From assembly GCA_947177175.1 (NCBI GenBank), contig CAMWTK010000002.1, positions 34,292 through 98,291 on the forward strand: DNA of 64,000 bases, in the 5' to 3' direction. A program made the position numbers and the translations under genes. The DNA comes from an uncultured Treponema sp. (GTDB lineage Bacteria; Spirochaetota; Spirochaetia; Treponematales; Treponemataceae). Under the pieces are notes generated by a model. That model was not told the origin of the DNA. It was given only the letters and a program-made list of their open reading frames with translations, and made no database searches. Of this stretch, positions 43,968-51,481 are shown one piece after another; position 1 is the first letter of the stretch; each line of letters begins with the position of its first letter.

Positions 43968-44531
43968 ATGTCAGAACTGTTTGCCGCCTTGGCGTGCGCC
44001 GTCGCGCTTTTCGTGATTTTTCTCGCGCAGAACACGCTGTTTCTCACGACCAACGCGCTTATTTATGTGTATGAGTTGCTGACCGCCTTGCAGTTGTACG
44101 CGACGCTGTGCCTGTGGTATGTTTCGCTGCGGCTGTTGCTCGGACGGCGGCAGAAACAATGCCCGCATTTGTTCGTCGCCGTGTTTTTCCCCATCGTCCT
44201 GTACAGTGCGGCAGTGCTTGCGGACATCAGCGTCAACGCGATTACGATTGTCACTTCCTGCGTGTGCGCCGTGTTGGTGTTCGCGAGCGTTGTCTGCATT
44301 CTTCGCGCCGTCACCCAAAAAACCGTCCCCGCGCACAGCCCTTTTTCCGCCCGCGAAACCGAAGTCGTCTCGCTCATCTTGCAAGGTCGCACCACGCAGG
44401 AAACCGCCGACGCGCTGTGCATTTCCGTCGCCACCGTCAAAACGCATTTGCAGCACATCTACGAAAAATCCGGGGTGCGCAACCGGGCAGAACTCGCGCG
44501 ATACATGGGAGGGGGAAAGCCTTCCCCCTAG
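43968..44531 (+). CDS. Membrane-anchored LuxR-type transcription regulator
   Basis: 187 residues. The N-terminal ~115 residues contain about four hydrophobic segments (LFAALACAVALFVIFLAQ, ALIYVYELLTALQLYATLCL, LFVAVFFPIVLYSAAVL, ITIVTSCVCAVLVFASVV). The C-terminal ~60 form a LuxR/GerE helix-turn-helix: FSARETEVVSLILQGRTTQE, ISVATVKTHLQHIYEKSGV. This implies DNA binding from the membrane. Signal and targets are unknown. It starts 3 bases after def. The stop codon lies in an AGGGGGAA/TTCCCCCT hairpin that begins repeat element C. Confidence 0.85.
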   Translation: MSELFAALACAVALFVIFLAQNTLFLTTNALIYVYELLTALQLYATLCLWYVSLRLLLGRRQKQCPHLFVAVFFPIVLYSAAVLADISVNAITIVTSCVCAVLVFASVVCILRAVTQKTVPAHSPFSARETEVVSLILQGRTTQETADALCISVATVKTHLQHIYEKSGVRNRAELARYMGGGKPSP

Positions 44532-44595
44532 GCTCAACTGCCATTTCGCCATACCCCCTTCGCCTAGGGGACACCCCTAAAACCCCGCGACGGCT
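44507..44595. repeat. Dispersed GC-rich extragenic element, copy C
   Basis: AGGGGGAA (44510-44517) pairs with TTCCCCCT (44522-44529); further on, a TAGGGGACACCCCTAAAACCCC block corresponds to the second palindrome of copy A. The most diverged of the three copies. The rest of the gap to 44729 shows nothing else recognisable. Confidence 0.5.
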
Positions 44596-44729
44596 TTTGC
44601 ACAGAAAATCATCCGTTCCGCCGATGTCTTTTTCCGCAAAATCATCTTTTCGCCCGATACAGAAACCGCCGCAATCTGCTGATAATGAAGCAGCATTTGC
44701 GCGTCAGTCGCGAATGCGAAGGAGTTGTT

Positions 44730-45659
44730 ATGAAATCTGTTCGTAACGTGCTGCCGTTTGTGGCGGCATTCGTGGTGCTTGTGGGGTCGGTGCTGATTGC
44801 GCGCGCCATTCATGCCCGCCCCAGCGACGTGTACCCGGTCAATACGGGGCCGAACCAAAACGGCATCGTGTATACGGTACGCGTGTTCAAAGACATTTCG
44901 TCCGTGGTCGTGATTGACGGCAAAAAACACGCGCGGAGAAAGCATCTTGCGCCCGGCTCGTATTCTTACGACCCGCAGACGACGCGCCTTGATTTTGCCG
45001 AGCCGTTGCCGTTTGACGATCCAATCGTCCACGTTGAAGGTCGTGCCGTGCAGCCGGAGCAGTTCTACATTGCCGATTTTTCCGGCGCGGAAAGCGAATT
45101 GCTCGTCCTGTTCAAAGACCGCGTTGCCATTGCGGGCTATGAATATGTCTATGACGCTGACACGCACCTGATTACGTTCCGCAGCGACTTGCACCCCGAA
45201 GCCGATGGCAATTTTCATATCACCTTTCAGACGGAAGACGGTGCGGGGCATGCCTTTGGCAATTGGCACAGGAAAGATTTGGACACGCTGTCGGAATTGG
45301 AGTGGCAGTGGATGCACCAGACGCAGGGCGCGCCCTTGCACGTGATGAAGCTCCGCACGGGCGTTTCCGACCGAAAACTGAGCAAGGAAGTCGGCTTTTC
45401 CGTGCGGCTTCCGAAAGGCGACAGCACATTTTTGTCCGAGACAATGGAAGACATGGAAAAGCACGTTTCCGTCATGCGCTGGTACAATGATGCGGACGCG
45501 GTGATTGAGTGCAAGACAACGCCGTTTGCGGAAATCAGCGCGGAAGATGCGGAATCGTCGTTCACGCGCACGTGGGAGCGCGACGGCACGTTCTACCGAT
45601 TGGGCACGAGCGCAGAAAACCGCGCGGCGGCAGAAAAACTGCTTTCGTCCGTGCGCTGA
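44730..45659 (+). CDS. Hypothetical exported or membrane-anchored protein, ~309 aa
   Basis: Not recognised. A single N-terminal hydrophobic segment (VLPFVAAFVVLVGSVLIARAI) indicates a signal peptide or anchor. The rest is soluble and strand-rich (YTVRVFKDISSVVVIDGKKH, LITFRSDLHPEADGNFHITF). No lipobox. GAAGGAG lies five bases before ATG 44730; 15 upstream codons in frame are rejected. It precedes fmt, which has its own leaderless promoter. Confidence 0.78.
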   Translation: MKSVRNVLPFVAAFVVLVGSVLIARAIHARPSDVYPVNTGPNQNGIVYTVRVFKDISSVVVIDGKKHARRKHLAPGSYSYDPQTTRLDFAEPLPFDDPIVHVEGRAVQPEQFYIADFSGAESELLVLFKDRVAIAGYEYVYDADTHLITFRSDLHPEADGNFHITFQTEDGAGHAFGNWHRKDLDTLSELEWQWMHQTQGAPLHVMKLRTGVSDRKLSKEVGFSVRLPKGDSTFLSETMEDMEKHVSVMRWYNDADAVIECKTTPFAEISAEDAESSFTRTWERDGTFYRLGTSAENRAAAEKLLSSVR

Positions 45660-45677
45660 CCCGGACTTTCTTTGCGG

Positions 45678-45706
45678 TGGAAAACAACGGGCATCCGTGC
45701 TATACT
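45678..45706 (+). promoter_or_regulatory. Leaderless promoter of fmt
   Basis: TGGAAA (45678-45683), 17 bases, extended -10 TGC-TATACT (45701-45706), then five bases to ATG 45712. It closely matches the nnr promoter (CCGTGCTATACTGAT, then ATGCGACC). Confidence 0.62.
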
Positions 45707-45711
45707 GATTC

Positions 45712-46713
45712 ATGCGACCATTGCGAATTTTGTATGCGGGCAGCCCGTTGGCTTCGGGCATTGTTTTAAAAAATCTTGCCGAGCGGGGCAAAAAAAACGG
45801 CTACGAGATTTCCGCCGTGCTGACCAATCCGCCGAGCAGCCGGGGACGGCACAAGGAATTGATTCCCACGGAAGTGGCGCGCGCAGCGCAATCGCTCGGC
45901 ATTCCCGTGTTTGCGTTTGACCATCTCACGTCCGAGGCGCGCGCGGCTTTGTCGCCGCTCGGCTGCGACCTTTTGGTTTGCTTTGACTTTGGTCGCATTT
46001 TTGGCGAAAAATTCCTGTCGATGTTTCCGCTTGGCGGCATCAACTTGCATCCGAGCGCGCTGCCAAAATACCGCGGCTGTACGCCCGTTCCGGCGGCAAT
46101 TCTGAACGGCGATCGCGAGCTGGGAATCAGTGTGCAAAAACTCGCGCTCAAGACGGACGAGGGCGACATTCTGGCACGGACGACGGTCGCGCTTGACGGC
46201 ACGGAGACGACGAAAAGCCTGATGGACGGCGACGGCTCGCACAGCGTGGTGATTGATGAGGGAACGGCATTGCTGGACGGCGTTCTGCGCTCGATTGTGG
46301 TGGCGGCGGACAATTCGTGCGACGAACGACCGTTCGTTATTCCGCAAGGAACGCCGCAATCCGGCGCGGCGAGTTACACGGGATTTTTCAAAAAAGAGGA
46401 CGGTCGCATCGACTGGCATCAGCCGGCGGAACACATCGAACGAAAAATCCGCGCCTACACGCCGTTTCCGCTTTGTTTTACGGTGCGCGACGGCACGAAT
46501 TTGCTGATTCTCACGGCAAAAGTCGGCACGGAAAAAACGGACGCGCCTGCGGGAACGGTGCTTCCCTACCGAAAGTCGGTCGGCATTGAGGTTGCGTGCG
46601 GGGGCGGTTCGGTGTTGGTGGTGACGGAATTGCAGTGGCAGGCGAAAAAGGCGATGGATTATGCGTCGTTTATGAACGGCGCGCGCGGAATCGTCGGTTC
46701 GGTGTTGGGCTAG
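45712..46713 (+). CDS. fmt: Methionyl-tRNA formyltransferase
   Basis: Formylates initiator Met-tRNA using 10-formyl-tetrahydrofolate. 333 residues. The catalytic core is visible: GGINLHPSALPKYRGCTPVP (Asn and His of the N-H-D triad; usual bacterial form HASLLPxxRG), then LGISVQKLALKTDEGDIL with the Asp, followed by the C-terminal domain from SGAASYTGFFKKEDGRIDW. Residues ~200-210 (CDERPFVIP) are encoded by a dispersed ACGAACGACCGTTCGTT motif. The promoter is leaderless. The PASTA gene follows after 43 bases. Confidence 0.92.
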   Translation: MRPLRILYAGSPLASGIVLKNLAERGKKNGYEISAVLTNPPSSRGRHKELIPTEVARAAQSLGIPVFAFDHLTSEARAALSPLGCDLLVCFDFGRIFGEKFLSMFPLGGINLHPSALPKYRGCTPVPAAILNGDRELGISVQKLALKTDEGDILARTTVALDGTETTKSLMDGDGSHSVVIDEGTALLDGVLRSIVVAADNSCDERPFVIPQGTPQSGAASYTGFFKKEDGRIDWHQPAEHIERKIRAYTPFPLCFTVRDGTNLLILTAKVGTEKTDAPAGTVLPYRKSVGIEVACGGGSVLVVTELQWQAKKAMDYASFMNGARGIVGSVLG

Positions 46714-46756
46714 TCTCTTGGGCAAAAATGTGGTACAGTAGCACAAAGGATTTCGT

Positions 46757-47797
46757 ATGTCGTTAAAAGATTCGATCAAGCATTTTTCGTTGAAGAAGTG
46801 CCGCGTCAGTTTTACGGAGACAATGCAGTCGTTGCAGGCAAACGGAAAAATGCTTCCGCTGACGGTGCTCGCGGCGTTCGTCGTGATGCTGTTGGTCTGC
46901 CTTGCGGTATTCTTTGCGTCTGTCAAAGCCCCCGAACAAGTGATGGTGCCCAATTTGGAAGGCAAATCATGGAGCACGGCGATGCTGGAAATGGAAGAAA
47001 AGGAACTCTACCCCAAAATTCAGATGCGCTACACGGACAGCCCTGCCGACGAGGGAAAAGTCCTTGCGCAGAATCCGGGGGCGGGCGCAATCGTCAAGGC
47101 GGGAACGCGGGTCACGCTGACGATTAGCCGCGGCGTGATTATTGACCATGTGGAAAGTTACCTGGGCATGAAAGTTGACGACGTGCGCCTCAAATTGCAG
47201 ACGATGTTCACGGGGTCGGCGCGACCGCTTATCGTACTGGCAAATCCCGTCTACAAGCCCGACACGAGCGAGGCGGGAACAATTTTGGAACAAGATCCGC
47301 CCGAAGGCACGATGATTTCCGAGCCGGTTACCCTGCAACTGGTGGTGAGCCGCGGGCCGGAATACGAGCAGACGCGCGTTCCTCAGCTGGTGGGCAAAAG
47401 CATCGCCGAAGTGCTTTCGCAAATCAGCAATTCCCGGCTGGTGTTCGATTTTACGGCGCACACGGCGAGTGGCGACGAACGTGCGGGAACGGTCACTGCG
47501 CAGCAGGAATTCGACTCTTCGTTCGTGAAAAATTATACGCACGTGGGCGTGGAAATCGCGCTTTCACAGCGGCAGCAGGACGACCCGCGCATGGGGCTGT
47601 TCTCCGAGACGGTGACGCAATATCCGTACCCTGTTACGATGACGCTTGATGCCGTTCCTGCCGACGGCGCGCGGTACACGTTGGTGACGCTCAAACACAC
47701 GGGCGGCAACGTGACCATTCCATATACCGTTCCGCACGGAACAGAATTGGTCTTTTCAATTGAAGGACGCGAAATCCGGCACGTAAAGGTGAATTGA
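46757..47797 (+). CDS. PASTA domain membrane protein
   Basis: 346 residues with a cytoplasmic ~30-residue N-terminus, one membrane helix (LTVLAAFVVMLLVCLAVFFA, ~34-54), then three PASTA repeats: ~60-127 (VPNLEGKSWSTAMLEMEEKE), ~130-202 (ESYLGMKVDDVRLKL), ~205-275 (VPQLVGKSIAEVLSQI). PASTA domains bind peptidoglycan fragments in Ser/Thr kinases and penicillin-binding proteins; neither catalytic domain is fused here. The C-terminal ~70 residues are extra. AAAGGA lies before the ATG and TACAGT about 20 bases upstream. aroDE follows after a single base. Confidence 0.9.
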   Translation: MSLKDSIKHFSLKKCRVSFTETMQSLQANGKMLPLTVLAAFVVMLLVCLAVFFASVKAPEQVMVPNLEGKSWSTAMLEMEEKELYPKIQMRYTDSPADEGKVLAQNPGAGAIVKAGTRVTLTISRGVIIDHVESYLGMKVDDVRLKLQTMFTGSARPLIVLANPVYKPDTSEAGTILEQDPPEGTMISEPVTLQLVVSRGPEYEQTRVPQLVGKSIAEVLSQISNSRLVFDFTAHTASGDERAGTVTAQQEFDSSFVKNYTHVGVEIALSQRQQDDPRMGLFSETVTQYPYPVTMTLDAVPADGARYTLVTLKHTGGNVTIPYTVPHGTELVFSIEGREIRHVKVN

Positions 47798-47798
47798 C

Positions 47799-49313
47799 AT
47801 GGAACGACCGTTAGTTTGTCTGTGCCTGACGGGCAGGACGCTTGCAGAAGACGTGGAACTGGTGGAGCGCTACAGCCATTTTATCGATGTGGCGGAATTG
47901 CGCGTCGATTTTTTGGACGAAGCCGAACGGTTGGATATCCGCGAATTTCCGGCGATGATAAATGTGCCGTGCATTCTGACAATCCGGCGCGTGAGCGACG
48001 GCGGGCAATACCGCGAGGGCGAAGCGTCCCGCACGATGCTGTTTGCCCGTGCGCTTGCCTTTGCCGAAACGAATCCCAAAAAGAATTTCGCGTATGTCGA
48101 TTTTGAAGAGGATTTTCATGTGCCCAGTTTGCAGGATGCCGTGCTTGCGTTCGGTACGAAAATCATTCGGTCGTTCCATGATATGCACAACCCGGTGCGC
48201 AACCTTGCGGAAAAGCTGGATGCCATGCGCACGACGGGCTTTGAGATTCCAAAAGTCGCCTGTATGCCGCATTCGCTCGCCGATGTGACGCAAATGTTTG
48301 CGGAAGCGTCTGCCCTCGCCGAATCGCAGCAGATTGTGTGCGCCATGGGAAATCTCGGTTTTCCGACGCGCATTCTGGCGCACACCTTGCATTCGTATCT
48401 CACGTATACGACGGCCGAGGAATTGCTCGACAAAATGGTTTCCCTGTCCGGGCAGACAATCGGGCATATCGACCCCAAAACGTTGCATGATGTGTATCAT
48501 TTCCGGCAACTTGACGAAAAGACGACGGTGTTTGGCATTACGGGCTGGCCGCTCAAAGTGACCTCAAGCCCGAAAATCCACAACAAGAAATTTGAGACGA
48601 ACGGCATGAACGCGGTATTTTCGCCGTTTCCGTCGGAGACCGTAGAAGATGCATTCGCTTTTGCAAAGGCGATTGGCATAAAAGGATTTTCCGTGACCGT
48701 TCCGCACAAGGAGCATATTATCCCGCTGCTTGACGAAGTGGACGACGACGTGAAAAAAATCGGCGCGTGCAACACGGTGGTGCATGATCGGGGGATATGG
48801 AAAGGCTACAATACCGACGCGCCCGGATTTTCCAAGGCGTTGCTTGCGTTTACGGGGCTGGCCGATTTGAACGGCAAAAAAGTCGCGATTATCGGCGCGG
48901 GCGGCGCGTCACGGGCGGTCGCTTTTGCCGTAAAAAAACTGGGCGCGCAGGCGTGTGTGTTCAATCGGACAATCAGCCGTGCGCGCGCGATTGCGGAGCA
49001 GTTCGGATTTGCCTATGCCACGTTGGGCGCAGAATCGCTGGAGAAACTGCACGAGTATTCCGACATTATCGTGCAAACTACGTCAAAAGGCATGGGCGCG
49101 GAAGGCGCGCCGAATCAGGACAACGACCCGCTTTATTTTTACGATTTTGACGGCACGGAACTGCTGTATGATATTATTTATGTGCCCGACGTTACGCCCG
49201 TTATGGCGCGGGCGCAGGCAGCCGGGTGCAACGTGAGCAACGGACTGACGATGTTGCAGTATCAGGGCGACGCGCAGTTCCTGCTGTACAAGGAAATATA
49301 CGAGAATGCTTAA
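47799..49313 (+). CDS. aroDE: Bifunctional 3-dehydroquinate dehydratase (type I) / shikimate dehydrogenase
   Basis: Two consecutive shikimate-pathway steps in one 504-residue chain. Residues ~1-225 are type I dehydroquinase: AELRVDFLDEAE, TIRRVSDGGQYREGE, IIRSFHDMHNP and KVACMPHSLADV (Schiff-base Lys). Residues ~235-504 are shikimate dehydrogenase: FGITGWPLKVTSSPKIHNKK, GFSVTVPHKEHIIPL (catalytic Lys), GACNTVVHDRGIWKGYNTD, and IIGAGGASRAVAFAV for NADP binding. It starts one base after the PASTA stop; AAGGTG is the ribosome-binding site. The start also holds a dispersed motif (GAACGACCGTTAGTTTG). It overlaps rpiA by 8 bases. Confidence 0.95.
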   Translation: MERPLVCLCLTGRTLAEDVELVERYSHFIDVAELRVDFLDEAERLDIREFPAMINVPCILTIRRVSDGGQYREGEASRTMLFARALAFAETNPKKNFAYVDFEEDFHVPSLQDAVLAFGTKIIRSFHDMHNPVRNLAEKLDAMRTTGFEIPKVACMPHSLADVTQMFAEASALAESQQIVCAMGNLGFPTRILAHTLHSYLTYTTAEELLDKMVSLSGQTIGHIDPKTLHDVYHFRQLDEKTTVFGITGWPLKVTSSPKIHNKKFETNGMNAVFSPFPSETVEDAFAFAKAIGIKGFSVTVPHKEHIIPLLDEVDDDVKKIGACNTVVHDRGIWKGYNTDAPGFSKALLAFTGLADLNGKKVAIIGAGGASRAVAFAVKKLGAQACVFNRTISRARAIAEQFGFAYATLGAESLEKLHEYSDIIVQTTSKGMGAEGAPNQDNDPLYFYDFDGTELLYDIIYVPDVTPVMARAQAAGCNVSNGLTMLQYQGDAQFLLYKEIYENA

Positions 49314-50025
49314 TCAGGACGAACAGAAAATTTTGGTTGCGACGACGGCAATCGACACGCTCATTGCGGAAAAAAAGATTTTCAGTGGCATGAAAATCGG
49401 CTTGGGGACTGGCTCGACGGCGTTGCCCGCAGTCAAACGGCTTGCCGAACGCATTGCCGACGGAACGCTCACCGACATTGAGGCCGTGCCCACGAGTTTT
49501 CAGACGGCGAATTATTGCCAGGATTTGGACATTCCCGTGTACAGCCTGAATCACCGCAGCATCGGCGGGCATTTGGACTTGACGATTGACGGCGCGGACG
49601 CGATTGACCCGCAGAACAATCTGATTAAAGGCGGCGGTGCGGCGCTCCTGCGCGAAAAAATCGTCGCGTATAATTCCACTAATTACGCGATTGTCGCCGA
49701 CGGCTCAAAAATCGTGCCGAATTTGGGGACGAAATTTCCGCTCCCGGTAGAAATTATTGCCGAGGCGCGGCAGAGCATTATCACGGCGTTGGAGCGCATG
49801 GGCGCGTCCTGCACGTTGCGCGAAGGCGTGCGCAAATGCGGCCCGGTCATCACCGACTGCGGCAATCAGATTTTGGACTGCCTGTGGCAAATTCCCGTCG
49901 ATCCCGAAAAAATGGAGGACGCAATCAACGGCATTCCGGGCGTGGTGGAGACGGGATTTTTTACCAAGCATCGCCCGGTCGTGTTTTACAGCACACAGGA
50001 CGGAAACGTAGAAATCAGGCGTTAA
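49306..50025 (+). CDS. rpiA: Ribose-5-phosphate isomerase A
   Basis: Interconverts ribose-5-P and ribulose-5-P in the pentose-phosphate pathway. 239 residues; motifs MKIGLGTGSTALPAVKRLA, LTIDGADAIDPQNNLIKGGG with the catalytic Asp, and GAALLREKIVA; C-terminal PGVVETGFFTKHRPVVFY. The start overlaps the aroDE stop by 8 bases, so translation is probably coupled. The 3' end overlaps the convergent MATE gene by 11 bases. Confidence 0.95.
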   Translation: MLNQDEQKILVATTAIDTLIAEKKIFSGMKIGLGTGSTALPAVKRLAERIADGTLTDIEAVPTSFQTANYCQDLDIPVYSLNHRSIGGHLDLTIDGADAIDPQNNLIKGGGAALLREKIVAYNSTNYAIVADGSKIVPNLGTKFPLPVEIIAEARQSIITALERMGASCTLREGVRKCGPVITDCGNQILDCLWQIPVDPEKMEDAINGIPGVVETGFFTKHRPVVFYSTQDGNVEIRR

Positions 50026-51361
50026 TATATGCGTGTTTTTTCTTGTGCAGCGCATGCATGATTGCCATCAACGTGCCGCTCAAGCACCAGCCCGCAGGAT
50101 ATACGAGCGAGACGGGAATGAAGCTTGCGGTAAGATGCGCCGTAATGGCGAGGTAGATTTGCCGGAACACGACGAACGAAAAGAGCATGACCAGCGTGGG
50201 CGTGAGCGCGTTGCCGAGTCCGCGCAATGTGCCGCCGTAGATTTGATTCAGCACGCGGAAAGCGTAGAACGGTGCGCCCACGCGCAGAAAAAATCTGCCA
50301 TAATACAGGACATCTGCATCCCGGTTGAAAATTCCAATCATCTGCGTGGGCAGCAGCTCAAACGTCAGCACAAGGAACGCGTTCCAGATGAATCCCAGTC
50401 GAAGTGCGGTCGCTACGCCTTTTTTGACGCGCGCCAAATTCTGTGCGCCATAGTTCTGCCCCACGAATGTCGTCACGCTCAGCGCGATGCTTTGGATGGG
50501 CAGCAGCGACACTTGGTCGATTTTGTTGAAGCACGCCCAGCCCGCCATACACGCCGAGCCGAACCGGTTGATGTATCCCTGCACGAACACGTTGGAGAAC
50601 GACGTAATCGCCATTTGAATGCCGCCGGGAAGCCCTTGTTTCAGCACACGCTGCAGCGAATCCGCATGGATTTTCAGCTCGCGGAATCGGATTTTGTAGA
50701 TTTCGTCGGTGCGAATCATCACCCACAGCACGAGCACCATGGAAACCGCCTGCGAAATAATCGTCGCGTATGCCGCCCCCGCAATGCCCTGCCGTAATCC
50801 CACCACGAACAGAAAATCGAGCGCGATGTTCACGGCAGAAGAGACAATCAGAAAATAGAGCGGGCGGGTCGCGTCTCCGAGCGCGCGTAAAATTCCCGCG
50901 CCCACGTTGTACACCATTTGGAACAGCGCGCCCAAAAAGTAAATTTGCAGATATTCGTTTGCCATGAAAAAAACGTCGCCGGGTGTACCCACGAGCCGCA
51001 GAATGACCGGCGAGGCAATCTGCCCGAGAAAAATAGAAAATCCGCCCGCAATCACGCTGCCCAAAATCATCGTGTGCAAAGTGCGACGGACGTATTCCGT
51101 GTTGTGTGCGCCAAAATACTGCGAAATGACGACGCTTCCGCCCGCCGCAAGCCCCATGAAAAACCCGATAATCGCGTTGATGAGCGAGCTTGTCGCGCCA
51201 ATCGCCGCCAGCGCCTCTTTGCCGACGTAATTTCCCACGATTACGCAGTCAACCATATTGTACAATTGCTGGAACAAATTGCCCGCAACGAGCGGCAGCG
51301 CGAGTTTGAGAATGAGCGGACGAATCGCCCCGACAGTCATGTCCGTGGTTGCTTCATGCAT
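50015..51361 (-). CDS. MATE family efflux transporter
   Basis: Multidrug/cation antiporter, 448 residues, about 12 membrane helices in two related halves. Recognisable pieces: KLALPLVAGNLFQQLYNMVD, GKEALAAIGATSSLINAIIG, AGGSVVISQYFGAHN, PGGIQMAITSFSNVFVQGYI, VTTFVGQNYGAQNLARVKKG. The start is uncertain between ATG 51361 and the in-frame ATG seven codons later; neither has a clear ribosome-binding site. It is isolated and convergent with rpiA. Substrate unknown. Confidence 0.92.
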   Translation of the reverse strand: MHEATTDMTVGAIRPLILKLALPLVAGNLFQQLYNMVDCVIVGNYVGKEALAAIGATSSLINAIIGFFMGLAAGGSVVISQYFGAHNTEYVRRTLHTMILGSVIAGGFSIFLGQIASPVILRLVGTPGDVFFMANEYLQIYFLGALFQMVYNVGAGILRALGDATRPLYFLIVSSAVNIALDFLFVVGLRQGIAGAAYATIISQAVSMVLVLWVMIRTDEIYKIRFRELKIHADSLQRVLKQGLPGGIQMAITSFSNVFVQGYINRFGSACMAGWACFNKIDQVSLLPIQSIALSVTTFVGQNYGAQNLARVKKGVATALRLGFIWNAFLVLTFELLPTQMIGIFNRDADVLYYGRFFLRVGAPFYAFRVLNQIYGGTLRGLGNALTPTLVMLFSFVVFRQIYLAITAHLTASFIPVSLVYPAGWCLSGTLMAIMHALHKKKHAYINA

Positions 51362-51421
51362 AGCGGGTTACCAAAAAATGATACAAAGACGGGCGGGGTC
51401 TGTCAAGCGAACGAAAGCGCA

Positions 51422-51450
51422 TTGACATTGGCGAATTCTGCTGATAGAAT
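51422..51450 (+). promoter_or_regulatory. Promoter of the adenine methylase gene
   Basis: TTGACA (51422-51427), exactly 17 bases, TAGAAT (51445-51450). A second TAGAATTTC copy follows 20 bases later (51465-51473). Confidence 0.72.
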
Positions 51451-51481
51451 TTCTGTAATTATCGTAGAATTTCGGCAGAGC

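Noticed and set aside
50918..51481. N-terminal extension of the adenine methylase (188 extra codons)
   Set aside because: That stretch is antisense to the MATE gene. The TTGACA-17-TAGAAT promoter lies inside it, and the family N-terminus begins at ATG 51482.
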